A stretch of DNA of 64,000 nucleotides from Aspidiotus rigidus (taxonomy: Eukaryota; Arthropoda; Insecta; Hemiptera; Diaspididae). This document shows positions 11,783-26,561 of the stretch, in pieces; the first letter of the stretch is position 1, and the number at the start of each line of letters is the position of its first letter. The stretch lies in assembly GCA_035079385.1 (NCBI GenBank), contig JAVHKY010000056.1, positions 7,617,907 to 7,681,906 on the forward strand, given 5' to 3'. The notes under the pieces were generated by a model. That model had not been told where the DNA came from and did no database searches. It worked only from the letters and a program-made list of their open reading frames with translations. A program made the translations under genes and the position numbers.

Positions 11783-14100
11783 ATGGAAATTGTGAACTGC
11801 TATCGCATTTTTCAGCTGAACCGATGTGAAATTTGTAATCTGCGTTACTTCTCGGTTAGGATAGGCCTAAAGGGTACCATTTTGTGTCGCGAGAGATTAT
11901 TTTCTCTTGAATATTCAGTTATCACAGGGGGCATTGAATTGGAATTTTATTGCGTGGAACGATCAGCAGAATTGGAGCTTTGTTATATATGTCGAAGGAT
12001 ACCATTCTCCAATTTCTGTCCATATCACCATCTATTTAAATTCAATGAAATCCAGCCTATAACGATCAGCAGACTGGAAGCGTTGTTATATGTGTAGAAA
12101 GATACCATTCTCCAATTTCTGTTGATATCATCATCGATTCAAATTCAATTGAAATTTAGTTTGAAACAATCAGCAGAATGGGAGCTTTGTTATCTGAATT
12201 GGGAGATACCATTCTCCAATTTCAGTTAATATCAACATCTATTTAAATTCAATTGAAATTTAGTTTGAAACAATCAGCAGAATAGGAGCTTTGTTGAATG
12301 TGTAGAAAGATACCATTCTCCAATTTCTGTCCATATCACACTCTATCAAAATTCAATTGAAATCCAGCCTTCAGCGACCAGCAGAATGAGAGCGTTGTTA
12401 TATGTGTAGGGAGATACCATTCTCCAATTTCTGTTGATATCATTATCTATTTAAATTCAATTGAAAGTCAGTTTGAAACAATCAGCAGAATGGGAGTTTT
12501 GTTATCTGTGTAGAAAGATATCATTCTCCAATTTCTGTTCATATTATCATCTATTTGAATTCAATTTAAAATTAGTATGAAACAATCAGCAGAATGGGTC
12601 CCTTGTTATATGTCAAGAAAGATATCATTCTATAATTTCTGTTCATATCACCATCCATTTAACTTTAATCGAAATATGCTTTAAATTTCGGTTAAAATAG
12701 GCCTATTGGGTACCATTTTAAGTTACCAGAGATTATTTTCTGTTTAATATTCAGTTTTCAAAGAGGGCAATATTTTCGAATATTTGGGAATGTGATCGGT
12801 TATCGAGTTTTTCAACTGAACCGATATGAAATTTGTGATCGGTGTTAAATTTCTAGGATAGGCCTATTGGGTACCATTCTTAGTCGCTAGAGATTTTTTT
12901 TGTTGAAAATTCTGTTTTCACAGACCGCGATGATTTTGAATTATGGAGATTGTTATCAGCTATCGCATTTCTCAGCTGATCCGATATGAAATTTGTAATC
13001 TGCGTTACTTTTCGGTTAGGTTAGGTCTATTGGCTTCCATTTTTAGCAGGCAGAGATTTTTTCCTGATGTTGAGAATTCAGTTTACACAGAGGGCAACAA
13101 CTTCGGATTTTGGATTTCGTGTTCGGAGTTCGAGTTTTTCAACTGAACTGATATGAAATTCGTAATCTGCGTTAAATTTCGGTTAGGATAGGACTATTGG
13201 GTATCATTTTTAGTCTTCAGTAATTTTTTTCTGATGAAAATTAAGTTTTGCATAGAAAGCGATAATTTCGCATTCTCGGAATTGTGATTTGTAGTCAAGT
13301 TTTTTTGCTGAATCAGCATGAAATTTGTAATCTGCGTTAAATTTCGGTTAGGATAGGACTATTGGGTATCATTTTTAGTCGCCAGTAATTTTTTTCTGAT
13401 GAAAATTAAGTTTTGCATAGAAAGCGATAATTTCGAATTTTCGAAATTGTGATCTGTAGTCAAGTTTTTTTTGCTGATTCAGCTTGAAATTCGTGATCTG
13501 CGTTAAATTTCGGTTAGGATAGGACTATTGGGTATCATTTTTAGTCTTCAGTAATTTTTTTCTGATGAAAATTAAGTTTTGCATAGAAAGCGATAATTTC
13601 GCATTCTCGGAATTGTGATTTGTAGTCAAGTTTTTTTGCTGAATCAGCATGAAATTTGTAATCTGCGTTAAATTTCGGTTAGGATAGGACTATTGGGTAT
13701 CATTTTTAGTCGCCAGTAATTTTTTTCTGATGAAAATTAAGTTTTGCATAGAAAGCGATAATTTCGAATTTTCGGAATTGTGATTTGTAGTCAAGTTTAT
13801 TTTTGCTGAATCAGCATGAAATTCGTAATTTGCGTTAAATTTCGGTTAGGATAGGACTATTGGGTATCATTTTTAGTCGCCAGTAATTTTTTTCTGATGA
13901 AAATTATGTTTTGCATAGAAAGCGATAATTTCGAATTTTGGAAATTGTGATTCGTAGTCAAGTTTTTTTGCTGAATCAGCATGAACTTTGTAATCTGCGT
14001 TGAATTTCGGTTAGAATAGGACTATTGGGTACCATTTATAGTCGCCAGAGATTTTTTTTGTTGCAAATTCATCTTTCACACAGGGCAATGGTTTTGAATT
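11783..14100 (+). repeat. Array A unit 7 (2318 bp, five R monomers; super-repeat type 2)
   Basis: Longest unit class. Diagnostic variants are 'gcgaccagcag' near 12374, 'caaagagggcaatattttcg' near 12759 and two R monomers carrying 'tagtcttcagtaa' (13211 and 13548). Confidence 0.9.
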
Positions 14101-16077
14101 ATGGAAATTGTGATCTGCTATCGCTGAACCGATGTGAAATTTGTAATCTGCGTTACTTTTCGGTTAGGATAGGCCTAAAGGGTACCATTTTGTGTCGCGA
14201 GAGATTATTTTCTGTTGAATATTCAGTTATCACAGGGGGCCTTAAATTGGAATTTTATTGCCTGGAACGATCAGCAGAATTGGAGCTTTGTTATATATGT
14301 TGAAGGATACCATTCTCCAATTTCTGTCCATATCACCATTTATTTAAATTCCACGAAATCCAGCCTATAACGATCAGCAGACTGGAAGCGTTGTTATATG
14401 TGTAGAAAGATACCATTCTCCAATTTCTGTTGATATCATCATCCATTCAAATTCAATTGAAATTTAGTTTGAAATAATCAGCAGAATGGGAGCTTTGTTA
14501 TCTGAATTGGGAGATACCATTCTCCAATTTCAGTTAATATCATCATCTATTTAAATTCAATTGAAATGCAGTTTGAAACAATCAGCAGAATAGGAGCTTT
14601 GTTGAATGTGTAGAAAGATACCATTCTCCAATTTCTGTCCATATCACACTCTATCAAAATTCAATTGAAATCCAGCCTTCAGCGATCAGCAGAATGAGAG
14701 CGTTGTTATATGTGTAGGGAGATACCATTCTCCAATTTCTGTTGATATCATTATCTTTTTAAATTCAATTGAAATGCAGTTTGAAACAATCAGCAGAATG
14801 GGAGTTTTGTTATCTGTGTAGAAAGATATCATTCTCCAATTTCTGTTCATATTATCATCTATTTGAATTCAATTTAAAATTAGTATGAAACAATCAGCAG
14901 AATGGGTCCCTTGTTATATGTCAAGAAAGATATCATTCTATAATTTCTGTTCATATCACCATCCATTTAACTTTAATTGAAATATGCTTTAAATTTCGGT
15001 TAAAATAGGCCTATTGGGTACCATTTTAAGTTACCAGAGATTATTTTCTGTTTAATATTCAGTTTTCACAGAGGGCAATGTTTTCGAATTTTTGGGAATG
15101 TGATCGGTTATCGAGTTTTTCAACTGAACCGATATGAAATTTGTGATCGGTGTGAAATTTCTAGGATAGGCCTATTGGGTACCATTCTTAGTCGCCAGAG
15201 ATTTTTTTTGTTGAAAATTCAGGTTTCACAGAGCGCGATGATTTTGAATTATGGAGATTGTTATCAGCTATCGCATTTCTCAGCTGATCCGATATGAAAT
15301 TTGTAATCTGCGTTACTTTTCGGTTAGGTTAGGTATATTGGCTTCCATTTTTAGCAGGCAGAGATTTTTTCCTCATGTTGAGAATTCAGTTTACACAGAG
15401 GGCAACAACTTCGGATTTTGGATTTCGTGTTCGGAGTTCGAGTTTTTCAACTGAACTGATATGAAATTCGTAATCTGCGTTAAATTTCGGTTAGGATAGG
15501 ACTATTGGGTATCATTTTTAGTCGCCAGTAATTTTTTTCTGATGAAAATTAAGTTTTGCATAGAAAGCGATAATTTCGAATTTTCGAAATTGTGATCTGT
15601 AGTCAAGTTTTTTTTGCTGATTCAGCTTGAAATTCGTAATCTGCGTTAAATTTCGGTTAGGATAGGACTATTGGGTATCATTTTTAGTCGCCAGTAATTT
15701 GTTTCTGATGAAAATTAAGTTTTGCATAGAAAGCGATAATTTCGAATTTTCGAAATTGTGATTTGTAGTCAAGTTTTTTTTGCTGAATCAGCATGAAATT
15801 CGTAATTTGCGTTAAATTTCGGTTAGGATAGGACTATTGGGTATCATTTTTAGTCGCCAGTAATTTGTTTCTGATGAAAATTAAGTTTTGCATAGAAAGC
15901 GATAATTTCGAATTTTCGAAATTGTGATTCGTAGTCAAGTTTTTTTGCTGAATCAGCATGAACTTTGTAATCTGCGTTGAATTTCGGTTAGAATAGGACT
16001 ATTGGGTACCATTTATAGTCGCCAGAGATTTTTTTTGTTGAAAATTCATCTTTCACACAGGGCAATGGTTTTGAATT
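14101..16077 (+). repeat. Array A unit 8 (1977 bp, three R monomers; super-repeat type 3)
   Basis: It begins with a 10-bp deletion ('ctatcgctgaacc' in place of 'ctatcgcatttttcagctgaacc'). It carries 'ggttaggtatattgg' near 15330. Confidence 0.9.
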
Positions 16078-18064
16078 ATGGAAATTGTGAACTGCTATCG
16101 CATTTTTCAGCTGAACCGATGTGAAATTTGTAATCTGCGTTACTTCTCGGTTAGGATAGGCCTAAAGGGTACCATTTTGTGTCGCGAGAGATTATTTTCT
16201 GTTGAATATTCAGTTATCACAGGGGGCATTGAATTGGAATTTTATTGCGTGGAACGATCAGCAGAATTGGAGCTTTGTTATATATGTCGAAGGATACCAT
16301 TCTCCAATTTCTGTCCATATCACCATCTATTTAAATTCAATGAAATCCAGCCTATAACGATCAGCAGACTGGAAGCGTTGTTATATGTGTAGAAAGATAC
16401 CATTCTCCAATTTCTGTTGATATCATCATCGATTCAAATTCAATTGAAATTTAGTTTGAAACAATCAGCAGAATGGGAGCTTTGTTATCTGAATTGGGAG
16501 ATACCATTCTCCAATTTCAGTTAATATCATTATCTATTTAAATTCAATTGAAATTTAGTTTGAAACAATCAGCAGAATAGGAGCTTTGTTGAATGTGTAG
16601 AAAGATACCATTCTCCAATTTCTGTCCATATCACACTCTATTAAAATTCAATTGAAATCCAGCCTTCAGCGATCAGCAGAATGAGAGCGTTGTTATATGT
16701 GTAGGGAGATACCATTCTCCAATTTCTGTTGATATCATTATCTATTTAAATTCAATTGAAATGCAGTTTGAAACAATCAGCAGAATGGGAGTTTTTTTAT
16801 CTGTGTAGAAAGATATCATTCTCCAATTTCTGTTCATATTATCATCTATTTGAATTCAATTTAAAATTAGTATGAAACAATCAGCAGAATGGGTCCCTTG
16901 TTATATGTCAAGAAAGATATCATTCTATAATTTCTGTTCATATCACCATCCATTTAACTTTCATTGAAATATGCTTTAAATTTCGGTTAAAATAGGCCTA
17001 TTGGGTACCATTTTAAGTTACTAGAGATTATTTTCTGTTTAATATTCAGTTTTCACATAGGGCAATATTATCGAATTTTTGGGAATGTGATCGGTTATCG
17101 AGTTTTTCCACTGAACCGATATGAAATTTGTGATCGGTGTTACATTCCTAGGATAGGCCTATTGGGTACCATTCTTAGTCGCCAGAGATTTTTTTTGTTG
17201 AAAATTCAGTTTTCACAGAGCGCGATGATTTTGAATTATGGAGATTGTTATCAGCTATCGCATTTTTCAGCTGATCCGATATGAAATTCTTAATCTGCGT
17301 TACTTTTCGGTTAGGTTAGGTCTATTGGCTTCCATTTTTAGCAGGCAGAGATTTTTTCCTGATATTGAGAATTTAGTTTACACAGAGGGCAACAACTTCG
17401 CATTTTGGATTTCGTATTCGGAGTTCGAGTTTTTCAACTGAACTGATATGAAATTCGTAATCTGCGTTAAATTTCGGTTAGGATAGGACTATTGGGTATC
17501 ATTTTTAGTCGCCAGTAATTTGTTTCTGATGAAAATTAAGTTTTGCATAGAAAGCGATAATTTCGAATTTTCGAAATTGTGATTTGTAGTCAAGTTTTTT
17601 TTGCTGAATCAGCATGAAATTCGTAATTTGCGTTAAATTTCGGTTAGGATAGGACTATTGGGTATCATTTTTAGTCGCCAGTAATTTTTTTCTGATGAAA
17701 ATTAAGTTTTGCATAGAAAGCGATAATTTCGAATTTTCGAAATTGTGATTTGTAGTCAAGTTTTTTTTGCTGAATCAGCATGAAATTCGTAATTTGCGTT
17801 AAATTTCGGTTAGGATAGGACTATTGGGTATCATTTTTAGTCGCCAGTAATTTTTTTCTGATGAAAATTAAGTTTTGCATAGAAAGCGATAATTTCGAAT
17901 TTTGGAAATTGTGATTCGTAGTCAAGTTTTTTTGCTGAATCAGCATGAACTTTGTAATCTGCGTTGAATTTCGGTTAGAATAGGACTATTGGGTACCATT
18001 TATAGTCGCCAGAGATTTTTTTTGTTGAAAATTCATCTTTCACACAGGGCAATGGTTTTGAATT
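16078..18064 (+). repeat. Array A unit 9 (1987 bp; super-repeat type 1)
   Basis: Differs from its copy at 22257 by at least two bases: 'ttctgttgaat' against 'ttctcttgaat', and 'ctataacg' against 'ctacaacg'. Confidence 0.9.
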
Positions 18065-20382
18065 ATGGAAATTGTGAACTGCTATCGCATTTTTCAGCTG
18101 AACCGATGTGAAATTTGTAATCTGCGTTACTTCTCGGTTAGGATAGGCCTAAAGGGTACCATTTTGTGTCGCGAGAGATTATTTTCTCTTGAATATTCAG
18201 TTATCACAGGGGGCATTGAATTGGAATTTTATTGCGTGGAACGATCAGCAGAATTGGAGCTTTGTTATATATGTCGAAGGATACCATTCTCCAATTTCTG
18301 TCCATATCACCATCTATTTAAATTCAATGAAATCCAGCCTATAACGATCAGCAGACTGGAAGCGTTGTTATATGTGTAGAAAGATACCATTCTCCAATTT
18401 CTGTTGATATCATCATCGATTCAAATTCAATTGAAATTTAGTTTGAAACAATCAGCAGAATGGGAGCTTTGTTATCTGAATTGGGAGATACCATTCTCCA
18501 ATTTCAGTTAATATCAACATCTATTTAAATTCAATTGAAATTTAGTTTGAAACAATCAGCAGAATAGGAGCTTTGTTGAATGTGTAGAAAGATACCATTC
18601 TCCAATTTCTGTCCATATCACACTCTATCAAAATTCAATTGAAATCCAGCCTTCAGCGACCAGCAGAATGAGAGCGTTGTTATATGTGTAGGGAGATAGC
18701 ATTCTCCAATTTCTGTTGATATCATTATCTATTTAAATTCAATTGAAAGTCAGTTTGAAACAATCAGCAGAATGGGAGTTTTGTTATCTGTGTAGAAAGA
18801 TATCATTCTCCAATTTCTGTTCATATTATCATCTATTTGAATTCAATTTAAAATTAGTATGAAACAATCAGCAGAATGGGTCCCTTGTTATATGTCAAGA
18901 AAGATATCATTCTATAATTTCTGTTCATATCACCATCCATTTAACTTTAATCGAAATATGCTTTAAATTTCGGTTAAAATAGGCCTATTGGGTACCATTT
19001 TAAGTTACCAGAGATTATTTTCTGTTTAATATTCAGTTTTCAAAGAGGGCAATATTTTCGAATATTTGGGAATGTGATCGGTTATCGAGTTTTTCAACTG
19101 AACCGATATGAAATTTGTGATCGGTGTTAAATTTCTAGGATAGGCCTATTGGGTACCATTCTTAGTCGCTAGAGATTTTTTTTGTTGAAAATTCTGTTTT
19201 CACAGACCGCGATGATTTTGAATTATGGAGATTGTTATCAGCTATCGCATTTCTCAGCTGATCCGATATGAAATTTGTAATCTGCGTTACTTTTCGGTTA
19301 GGTTAGGTCTATTGGCTTCCATTTTTAGCAGGCAGAGATTTTTTCCTGATGTTGAGAATTCAGTTTACACAGAGGGCAACAACTTCGGATTTTGGATTTC
19401 GTGTTCGGAGTTCGAGTTTTTCAACTGAACTGATATGAAATTCGTAATCTGCGTTAAATTTCGGTTAGGATAGGACTATTGGGTATCATTTTTAGTCTTC
19501 AGTAATTTTTTTCTGATGAAAATTAAGTTTTGCATAGAAAGCGATAATTTCGCATTCTCGGAATTGTGATTTGTAGTCAAGTTTTTTTGCTGAATCAGCA
19601 TGAAATTTGTAATCTGCGTTAAATTTCGGTTAGGATAGGACTATTGGGTATCATTTTTAGTCGCCAGTAATTTTTTTCTGATGAAAATTAAGTTTTGCAT
19701 AGAAAGCGATAATTTCGAATTTTCGAAATTGTGATCTGTAGTCAAGTTTTTTTTGCTGATTCAGCTTGAAATTCGTAATCTGCGTTAAATTTCGGTTAGG
19801 ATAGGACTATTGGGTATCATTTTTAGTCTTCAGTAATTTTTTTCTGATGAAAATTAAGTTTTGCATAGAAAGCGATAATTTCGCATTCTCGGAATTGTGA
19901 TTTGTAGTCAAGTTTTTTTGCTGAATCAGCATGAAATTTGTAATCTGCGTTAAATTTCGGTTAGGATAGGACTATTGGGTATCATTTTTAGTCGCCAGTA
20001 ATTTTTTTCTGATGAAAATTAAGTTTTGCATAGAAAGCGATAATTTCGAATTTTCGGAATTGTGATTTGTAGTCAAGTTTATTTTTGCTGAATCAGCATG
20101 AAATTCGTAATTTGCGTTAAATTTCGGTTAGGATAGGACTATTGGGTATCATTTTTAGTCGCCAGTAATTTTTTTCTGATGAAAATTATGTTTTGCATAG
20201 AAAGCGATAATTTCGAATTTTGGAAATTGTGATTCGTAGTCAAGTTTTTTTGCTGAATCAGCATGAACTTTGTAATCTGCGTTGAATTTCGGTTAGAATA
20301 GGACTATTGGGTACCATTTATAGTCGCCAGAGATTTTTTTTGTTGCAAATTCATCTTTCACACAGGGCAATGGTTTTGAATT
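18065..20382 (+). repeat. Array A unit 10 (2318 bp; super-repeat type 2)
   Basis: Five R monomers. Carries both 'gcgaccagcag' and a private 'gagatagcattctcc' near 18693, which is shared with 24244 and 30413. Confidence 0.9.
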
Positions 20383-22256
20383 ATGGAAATTGTGATCTGC
20401 TATCGCTGAACCGATGTGAAATTTGTAATCTGCGTTACTTTTCGGTTAGGATAGGCCTAAAGGGTACCATTTTGTGTCGCGAGAGATTATTTTCTGTTGA
20501 ATATTCAGTTATCACAGGGGGCCTTAAATTGGAATTTTATTGCCTGGAACGATCAGCAGACTGGAAGCGTTGTTATATGTGTAGAAAGATACCATTCTCC
20601 AATTTCTGTTGATATCATCATCCATTCAAATTCAATTGAAATTTAGTTTGAAATAATCAGCAGAATGGGAGCTTTGTTATCTGAATTGGGAGATACCATT
20701 CTCCAATTTCAGTTAATATCATCATCTATTTAAATTCAATTGAAATGCAGTTTGAAACAATCAGCAGAATAGGAGCTTTGTTGAATGTGTAGAAAGATAC
20801 CATTCTCCAATTTCTGTCCATATCACACTCTATCAAAATTCAATTGAAATCCAGCCTTCAGCGATCAGCAGAATGAGAGCGTTGTTATATGTGTAGGGAG
20901 ATACCATTCTCCAATTTCTGTTGATATCATTATCTTTTTAAATTCAATTGAAATGCAGTTTGAAACAATCAGCAGAATGGGAGTTTTGTTATCTGTGTAG
21001 AAAGATATCATTCTCCAATTTCTGTTCATATTATCATCTATTTGAATTCAATTTAAAATTAGTATGAAACAATCAGCAGAATGGGTCCCTTGTTATATGT
21101 CAAGAAAGATATCATTCTATAATTTCTGTTCATATCACCATCCATTTAACTTTAATTGAAATATGCTTTAAATTTCGGTTAAAATAGGCCTATTGGGTAC
21201 CATTTTAAGTTACCAGAGATTATTTTCTGTTTAATATTCAGTTTTCACAGAGGGCAATGTTTTCGAATTTTTGGGAATGTGATCGGTTATCGAGTTTTTC
21301 AACTGAACCGATATGAAATTTGTGATCGGTGTGAAATTTCTAGGATAGGCCTATTGGGTACCATTCTTAGTCGCCAGAGATTTTTTTTGTTGAAAATTCA
21401 GGTTTCACAGAGCGCGATGATTTTGAATTATGGAGATTGTTATCAGCTATCGCATTTCTCAGCTGATCCGATATGAAATTTGTAATCTGCGTTACTTTTC
21501 GGTTAGGTTAGGTATATTGGCTTCCATTTTTAGCAGGCAGAGATTTTTTCCTCATGTTGAGAATTCAGTTTACACAGAGGGCAACAACTTCGGATTTTGG
21601 ATTTCGTGTTCGGAGTTCGAGTTTTTCAACTGAACTGATATGAAATTCGTAATCTGCGTTAAATTTCGGTTAGGATAGGACTATTGGGTATCATTTTTAG
21701 TCGCCAGTAATTTTTTTCTGATGAAAATTAAGTTTTGCATAGAAAGCGATAATTTCGAATTTTCGAAATTGTGATCTGTAGTCAAGTTTTTTTTGCTGAT
21801 TCAGCTTGAAATTCGTAATCTGCGTTAAATTTCGGTTAGGATAGGACTATTGGGTATCATTTTTAGTCGCCAGTAATTTGTTTCTGATGAAAATTAAGTT
21901 TTGCATAGAAAGCGATAATTTCGAATTTTCGAAATTGTGATTTGTAGTCAAGTTTTTTTTGCTGAATCAGCATGAAATTCGTAATTTGCGTTAAATTTCG
22001 GTTAGGATAGGACTATTGGGTATCATTTTTAGTCGCCAGTAATTTGTTTCTGATGAAAATTAAGTTTTGCATAGAAAGCGATAATTTCGAATTTTCGAAA
22101 TTGTGATTCGTAGTCAAGTTTTTTTGCTGAATCAGCATGAACTTTGTAATCTGCGTTGAATTTCGGTTAGAATAGGACTATTGGGTACCATTTATAGTCG
22201 CCAGAGATTTTTTTTGTTGAAAATTCATCTTTCACACAGGGCAATGGTTTTGAATT
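20383..22256 (+). repeat. Array A unit 11 (1874 bp; super-repeat type 3 lacking one 104-mer)
   Basis: Has the 10-bp deletion of type 3 and also lacks one 104-bp monomer: near 20550 'gaacgatcagcag' joins directly to 'actggaagcg'. The length 1874 equals 1977 minus 103. Confidence 0.9.
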
Positions 22257-24243
22257 ATGGAAATTGTGAACTGCTATCGCATTTTTCAGCTGAACCGATG
22301 TGAAATTTGTAATCTGCGTTACTTCTCGGTTAGGATAGGCCTAAAGGGTACCATTTTGTGTCGCGAGAGATTATTTTCTCTTGAATATTCAGTTATCACA
22401 GGGGGCATTGAATTGGAATTTTATTGCGTGGAACGATCAGCAGAATTGGAGCTTTGTTATATATGTCGAAGGATACCATTCTCCAATTTCTGTCCATATC
22501 ACCATCTATTTAAATTCAATGAAATCCAGCCTACAACGATCAGCAGACTGGAAGCGTTGTTATATGTGTAGAAAGATACCATTCTCCAATTTCTGTTGAT
22601 ATCATCATCGATTCAAATTCAATTGAAATTTAGTTTGAAACAATCAGCAGAATGGGAGCTTTGTTATCTGAATTGGGAGATACCATTCTCCAATTTCAGT
22701 TAATATCATTATCTATTTAAATTCAATTGAAATTTAGTTTGAAACAATCAGCAGAATAGGAGCTTTGTTGAATGTGTAGAAAGATACCATTCTCCAATTT
22801 CTGTCCATATCACACTCTATTAAAATTCAATTGAAATCCAGCCTTCAGCGATCAGCAGAATGAGAGCGTTGTTATATGTGTAGGGAGATACCATTCTCCA
22901 ATTTCTGTTGATATCATTATCTATTTAAATTCAATTGAAATGCAGTTTGAAACAATCAGCAGAATGGGAGTTTTTTTATCTGTGTAGAAAGATATCATTC
23001 TCCAATTTCTGTTCATATTATCATCTATTTGAATTCAATTTAAAATTAGTATGAAACAATCAGCAGAATGGGTCCCTTGTTATATGTCAAGAAAGATATC
23101 ATTCTATAATTTCTGTTCATATCACCATCCATTTAACTTTCATTGAAATATGCTTTAAATTTCGGTTAAAATAGGCCTATTGGGTACCATTTTAAGTTAC
23201 TAGAGATTATTTTCTGTTTAATATTCAGTTTTCACATAGGGCAATATTATCGAATTTTTGGGAATGTGATCGGTTATCGAGTTTTTCCACTGAACCGATA
23301 TGAAATTTGTGATCGGTGTTACATTCCTAGGATAGGCCTATTGGGTACCATTCTTAGTCGCCAGAGATTTTTTTTGTTGAAAATTCAGTTTTCACAGAGC
23401 GCGATGATTTTGAATTATGGAGATTGTTATCAGCTATCGCATTTTTCAGCTGATCCGATATGAAATTCTTAATCTGCGTTACTTTTCGGTTAGGTTAGGT
23501 CTATTGGCTTCCATTTTTAGCAGGCAGAGATTTTTTCCTGATATTGAGAATTTAGTTTACACAGAGGGCAACAACTTCGCATTTTGGATTTCGTATTCGG
23601 AGTTCGAGTTTTTCAACTGAACTGATATGAAATTCGTAATCTGCGTTAAATTTCGGTTAGGATAGGACTATTGGGTATCATTTTTAGTCGCCAGTAATTT
23701 GTTTCTGATGAAAATTAAGTTTTGCATAGAAAGCGATAATTTCGAATTTTCGAAATTGTGATTTGTAGTCAAGTTTTTTTTGCTGAATCAGCATGAAATT
23801 CGTAATTTGCGTTAAATTTCGGTTAGGATAGGACTATTGGGTATCATTTTTAGTCGCCAGTAATTTTTTTCTGATGAAAATTAAGTTTTGCATAGAAAGC
23901 GATAATTTCGAATTTTCGAAATTGTGATTTGTAGTCAAGTTTTTTTTGCTGAATCAGCATGAAATTCGTAATTTGCGTTAAATTTCGGTTAGGATAGGAC
24001 TATTGGGTATCATTTTTAGTCGCCAGTAATTTTTTTCTGATGAAAATTAAGTTTTGCATAGAAAGCGATAATTTCGAATTTTGGAAATTGTGATTCGTAG
24101 TCAAGTTTTTTTGCTGAATCAGCATGAACTTTGTAATCTGCGTTGAATTTCGGTTAGAATAGGACTATTGGGTACCATTTATAGTCGCCAGAGATTTTTT
24201 TTGTTGAAAATTCATCTTTCACACAGGGCAATGGTTTTGAATT
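22257..24243 (+). repeat. Array A unit 12 (1987 bp; super-repeat type 1)
   Basis: Private base change 'cctacaacgat' near 22531. Otherwise a copy of 16078-18064. Confidence 0.9.
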
Positions 24244-26561
24244 ATGGAAATTGTGAACTGCTATCGCATTTTTCAGCTGAACCGATGTGAAATTTGTAAT
24301 CTGCGTTACTTCTCGGTTAGGATAGGCCTAAAGGGTACCATTTTGTGTCGCGAGAGATTATTTTCTCTTGAATATTCAGTTATCACAGGGGGCATTGAAT
24401 TGGAATTTTATTGCGTGGAACGATCAGCAGAATTGGAGCTTTGTTATATATGTCGAAGGATACCATTCTCCAATTTCTGTCCATATCACCATCTATTTAA
24501 ATTCAATGAAATCCAGCCTATAACGATCAGCAGACTGGAAGCGTTGTTATATGTGTAGAAAGATACCATTCTCCAATTTCTGTTGATATCATCATCGATT
24601 CAAATTCAATTGAAATTTAGTTTGAAACAATCAGCAGAATGGGAGCTTTGTTATCTGAATTGGGAGATACCATTCTCCAATTTCAGTTAATATCAACATC
24701 TATTTAAATTCAATTGAAATTTAGTTTGAAACAATCAGCAGAATAGGAGCTTTGTTGAATGTGTAGAAAGATACCATTCTCCAATTTCTGTCCATATCAC
24801 ACTCTATCAAAATTCAATTGAAATCCAGCCTTCAGCGACCAGCAGAATGAGAGCGTTGTTATATGTGTAGGGAGATAGCATTCTCCAATTTCTGTTGATA
24901 TCATTATCTATTTAAATTCAATTGAAAGTCAGTTTGAAACAATCAGCAGAATGGGAGTTTTGTTATCTGTGTAGAAAGATATCATTCTCCAATTTCTGTT
25001 CATATTATCATCTATTTGAATTCAATTTAAAATTAGTATGAAACAATCAGCAGAATGGGTCCCTTGTTATATGTCAAGAAAGATATCATTCTATAATTTC
25101 TGTTCATATCACCATCCATTTAACTTTAATCGAAATATGCTTTAAATTTCGGTTAAAATAGGCCTATTGGGTACCATTTTAAGTTACCAGAGATTATTTT
25201 CTGTTTAATATTCAGTTTTCAAAGAGGGCAATATTTTCGAATATTTGGGAATGTGATCGGTTATCGAGTTTTTCAACTGAACCGATATGAAATTTGTGAT
25301 CGGTGTTAAATTTCTAGGATAGGCCTATTGGGTACCATTCTTAGTCGCTAGAGATTTTTTTTGTTGAAAATTCTGTTTTCACAGACCGCGATGATTTTGA
25401 ATTATGGAGATTGTTATCAGCTATCGCATTTCTCAGCTGATCCGATATGAAATTTGTAATCTGCGTTACTTTTCGGTTAGGTTAGGTCTATTGGCTTCCA
25501 TTTTTAGCAGGCAGAGATTTTTTCCTGATGTTGAGAATTCAGTTTACACAGAGGGCAACAACTTCGGATTTTGGATTTCGTGTTCGGAGTTCGAGTTTTT
25601 CAACTGAACTGATATGAAATTCGTAATCTGCGTTAAATTTCGGTTAGGATAGGACTATTGGGTATCATTTTTAGTCTTCAGTAATTTTTTTCTGATGAAA
25701 ATTAAGTTTTGCATAGAAAGCGATAATTTCGCATTCTCGGAATTGTGATTTGTAGTCAAGTTTTTTTGCTGAATCAGCATGAAATTTGTAATCTGCGTTA
25801 AATTTCGGTTAGGATAGGACTATTGGGTATCATTTTTAGTCGCCAGTAATTTTTTTCTGATGAAAATTAAGTTTTGCATAGAAAGCGATAATTTCGAATT
25901 TTCGAAATTGTGATCTGTAGTCAAGTTTTTTTTGCTGATTCAGCTTGAAATTCGTAATCTGCGTTAAATTTCGGTTAGGATAGGACTATTGGGTATCATT
26001 TTTAGTCTTCAGTAATTTTTTTCTGATGAAAATTAAGTTTTGCATAGAAAGCGATAATTTCGCATTCTCGGAATTGTGATTTGTAGTCAAGTTTTTTTGC
26101 TGAATCAGCATGAAATTTGTAATCTGCGTTAAATTTCGGTTAGGATAGGACTATTGGGTATCATTTTTAGTCGCCAGTAATTTTTTTCTGATGAAAATTA
26201 AGTTTTGCATAGAAAGCGATAATTTCGAATTTTCGGAATTGTGATTTGTAGTCAAGTTTATTTTTGCTGAATCAGCATGAAATTCGTAATTTGCGTTAAA
26301 TTTCGGTTAGGATAGGACTATTGGGTATCATTTTTAGTCGCCAGTAATTTTTTTCTGATGAAAATTATGTTTTGCATAGAAAGCGATAATTTCGAATTTT
26401 GGAAATTGTGATTCGTAGTCAAGTTTTTTTGCTGAATCAGCATGAACTTTGTAATCTGCGTTGAATTTCGGTTAGAATAGGACTATTGGGTACCATTTAT
26501 AGTCGCCAGAGATTTTTTTTGTTGCAAATTCATCTTTCACACAGGGCAATGGTTTTGAATT
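24244..26561 (+). repeat. Array A unit 13 (2318 bp; super-repeat type 2)
   Basis: A copy of 18065-20382, including 'gagatagcattctcc'. Confidence 0.9.

Larger units (their letters stand above)
9796..16077 (+). repeat. Super-repeat copy 1 (6282 bp, unit types 1-2-3)
   Basis: Three consecutive units of 1987, 2318 and 1977 bp whose diagnostic variants recur in the same order in the next two blocks. It is 103 bp longer than the following copies because it keeps the 104-mer that they have lost. Confidence 0.85.
16078..22256 (+). repeat. Super-repeat copy 2 (6179 bp)
   Basis: Units of 1987, 2318 and 1874 bp. Same length as copy 3, with only a few base differences noticed by eye. Confidence 0.88.
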
